Assembly (NCBI GenBank): GCA_002322035.1
Contig: DCNF01000040.1
Coordinates: 7,236-13,831, forward strand
Source: Geobacter sp. UBA1603
Lineage (GTDB): Bacteria > Desulfobacterota > Desulfuromonadia > Geobacterales > Pseudopelobacteraceae
Length of the DNA: 6,596 bases
Direction of reading: 5' to 3'
In this document: positions 6,106 through 6,596 of the stretch, one piece after another
Layout of the letters: each line of letters begins with the position of its first letter
Numbering within the stretch: the stretch's first letter is position 1
Notes under the pieces: model-generated
Databases searched by the model: none
The model's input: the letters and a program-made list of their open reading frames with translations, nothing else
What the model was told of the DNA's origin: nothing
Program-made: the position numbers and the translations under genes

Positions 6106-6596
6106 ATGAACAGGATGGCCCCTGCACCTTCTCGTGAAAAAGGATTTTTTGCCTCTCTGATGCTGTTTGCGGTCACGCTTGGGGTGGTCACGCTGCTTGG
6201 AATCGCCGGTTATGTCTTTTATCTGATGGCAAAACTTCCCCGTGTTGATCGGTTGGGCGATTACAAGCCTCCGATCGTGTCCCAGGTTTTTGGTGACGAC
6301 GGGAGCCTGGTGGGTGAATTTTATCTTGAACGGCGCAAGGTTGTGCCGGTTAATCAGATGCCTCGCAAGCTGATTCAGGCGTTTGTGTCTGCTGAAGACG
6401 CCAGCTTCTACCAGCACAAGGGGATCGACTATCTCGGGATTGTCCGGGCCGCCTTCAAAAATATCATTTCAATGCGTAAAAAGGAGGGGGCTTCAACGAT
6501 CACCCAGCAGGTGACCAAATCGATGCTCCTGACCCCTGAAAAGAAATTTTCCCGCAAGATCAAGGAGGCCATTCTGGCCAAGCGGATGGAAGAGAA
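6106..6596 (+). CDS. mrcA: Penicillin-binding protein 1A, N-terminal part (cut by window end)
   Basis: The first 163 residues of a class A bifunctional PBP, which polymerises lipid II into glycan strands and cross-links them in the periplasm. A short cytoplasmic tail (1-16) is followed by one transmembrane anchor at about 17-41. The GT51 glycosyltransferase domain then begins: motif 1 SAEDASFYQHKGID (95-108, catalytic E97), motif 2 GASTITQQVTK (128-138) and motif 3 RKIKEAILAKRMEE (150-163, with second Glu E154). The transpeptidase half would lie beyond the window. The ATG at 6106 has AAGGA 8 bases upstream; an ATG at 6115 is a lesser alternative. No stop appears before the window end, so the gene is open, not broken. 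Divergent from the heme sensor gene with a 161-base gap. Confidence 0.93.
   Translation, partial: MNRMAPAPSREKGFFASLMLFAVTLGVVTLLGIAGYVFYLMAKLPRVDRLGDYKPPIVSQVFGDDGSLVGEFYLERRKVVPVNQMPRKLIQAFVSAEDASFYQHKGIDYLGIVRAAFKNIISMRKKEGASTITQQVTKSMLLTPEKKFSRKIKEAILAKRMEE

Noticed and set aside
6064..6417. Minus-strand open frame of 117 codons opposite the PBP1A start
   Set aside because: It runs antisense to clear GT51 motifs and the PBP1A ribosome binding site, and its residues (many His, Lys, Asn) resemble no known family.

Overview
The window reads as chromosomal DNA from a GC-rich Gram-negative bacterium, most likely a member of the Geobacter group (Desulfuromonadia/Desulfobacterota). This is inferred from gene content: a periplasmic c-heme (CxxCH) sensor with a Tll0287-like (DUF3365) domain, an outer-membrane-type lipoprotein of a kind common in that group, and a MltD-type transglycosylase paired with a TPR membrane protein. 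No rRNA or other marker fixes the taxon. There is no CRISPR, tRNA, insertion sequence or phage gene, and no gap between genes exceeds about 165 bases.

Layout from left to right. An intrinsic terminator (23-50) closes a two-gene minus-strand operon: an exported LysM lytic transglycosylase of the MltD type (864-2339), then a TPR-like inner-membrane protein (88-819). The operon has a near-consensus sigma-70 promoter at 2373-2401. The opposite strand of the same short stretch carries a second -10-like hexamer pointing right, toward a plus-strand run: a low-specificity L-threonine aldolase (ltaE, 2474-3544), a 52-residue protein that overlaps its stop codon (3537-3695), and a lower-GC lipoprotein gene (3714-4673). 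Converging on the lipoprotein after a 35-base gap is a minus-strand membrane sensor (4709-5944) with a periplasmic c-heme domain, HAMP and PAS, but no output domain. A 161-base divergent region (5945-6105) holds a strong promoter for the sensor, with an exact 9-bp direct repeat placed around its -35 box. It leads right into the start of a class A penicillin-binding protein 1A gene (6106 to beyond the window end).

Working together: MltD cleaves and PBP1A synthesises peptidoglycan, so both flanks of the window concern the cell envelope, though they are separate transcription units. Threonine aldolase is ordinary amino-acid metabolism. Most of the window is conserved housekeeping content. The parts that deserve a second look are the output-less heme sensor and the repeats around its promoter, the overlapping divergent -10 elements at mltD/ltaE, the structured ltaE leader with a second good start site, and the compositionally distinct lipoprotein gene abutting the sensor's truncated-looking 3' end. 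I did not find evidence for a wholly new multi-gene system.
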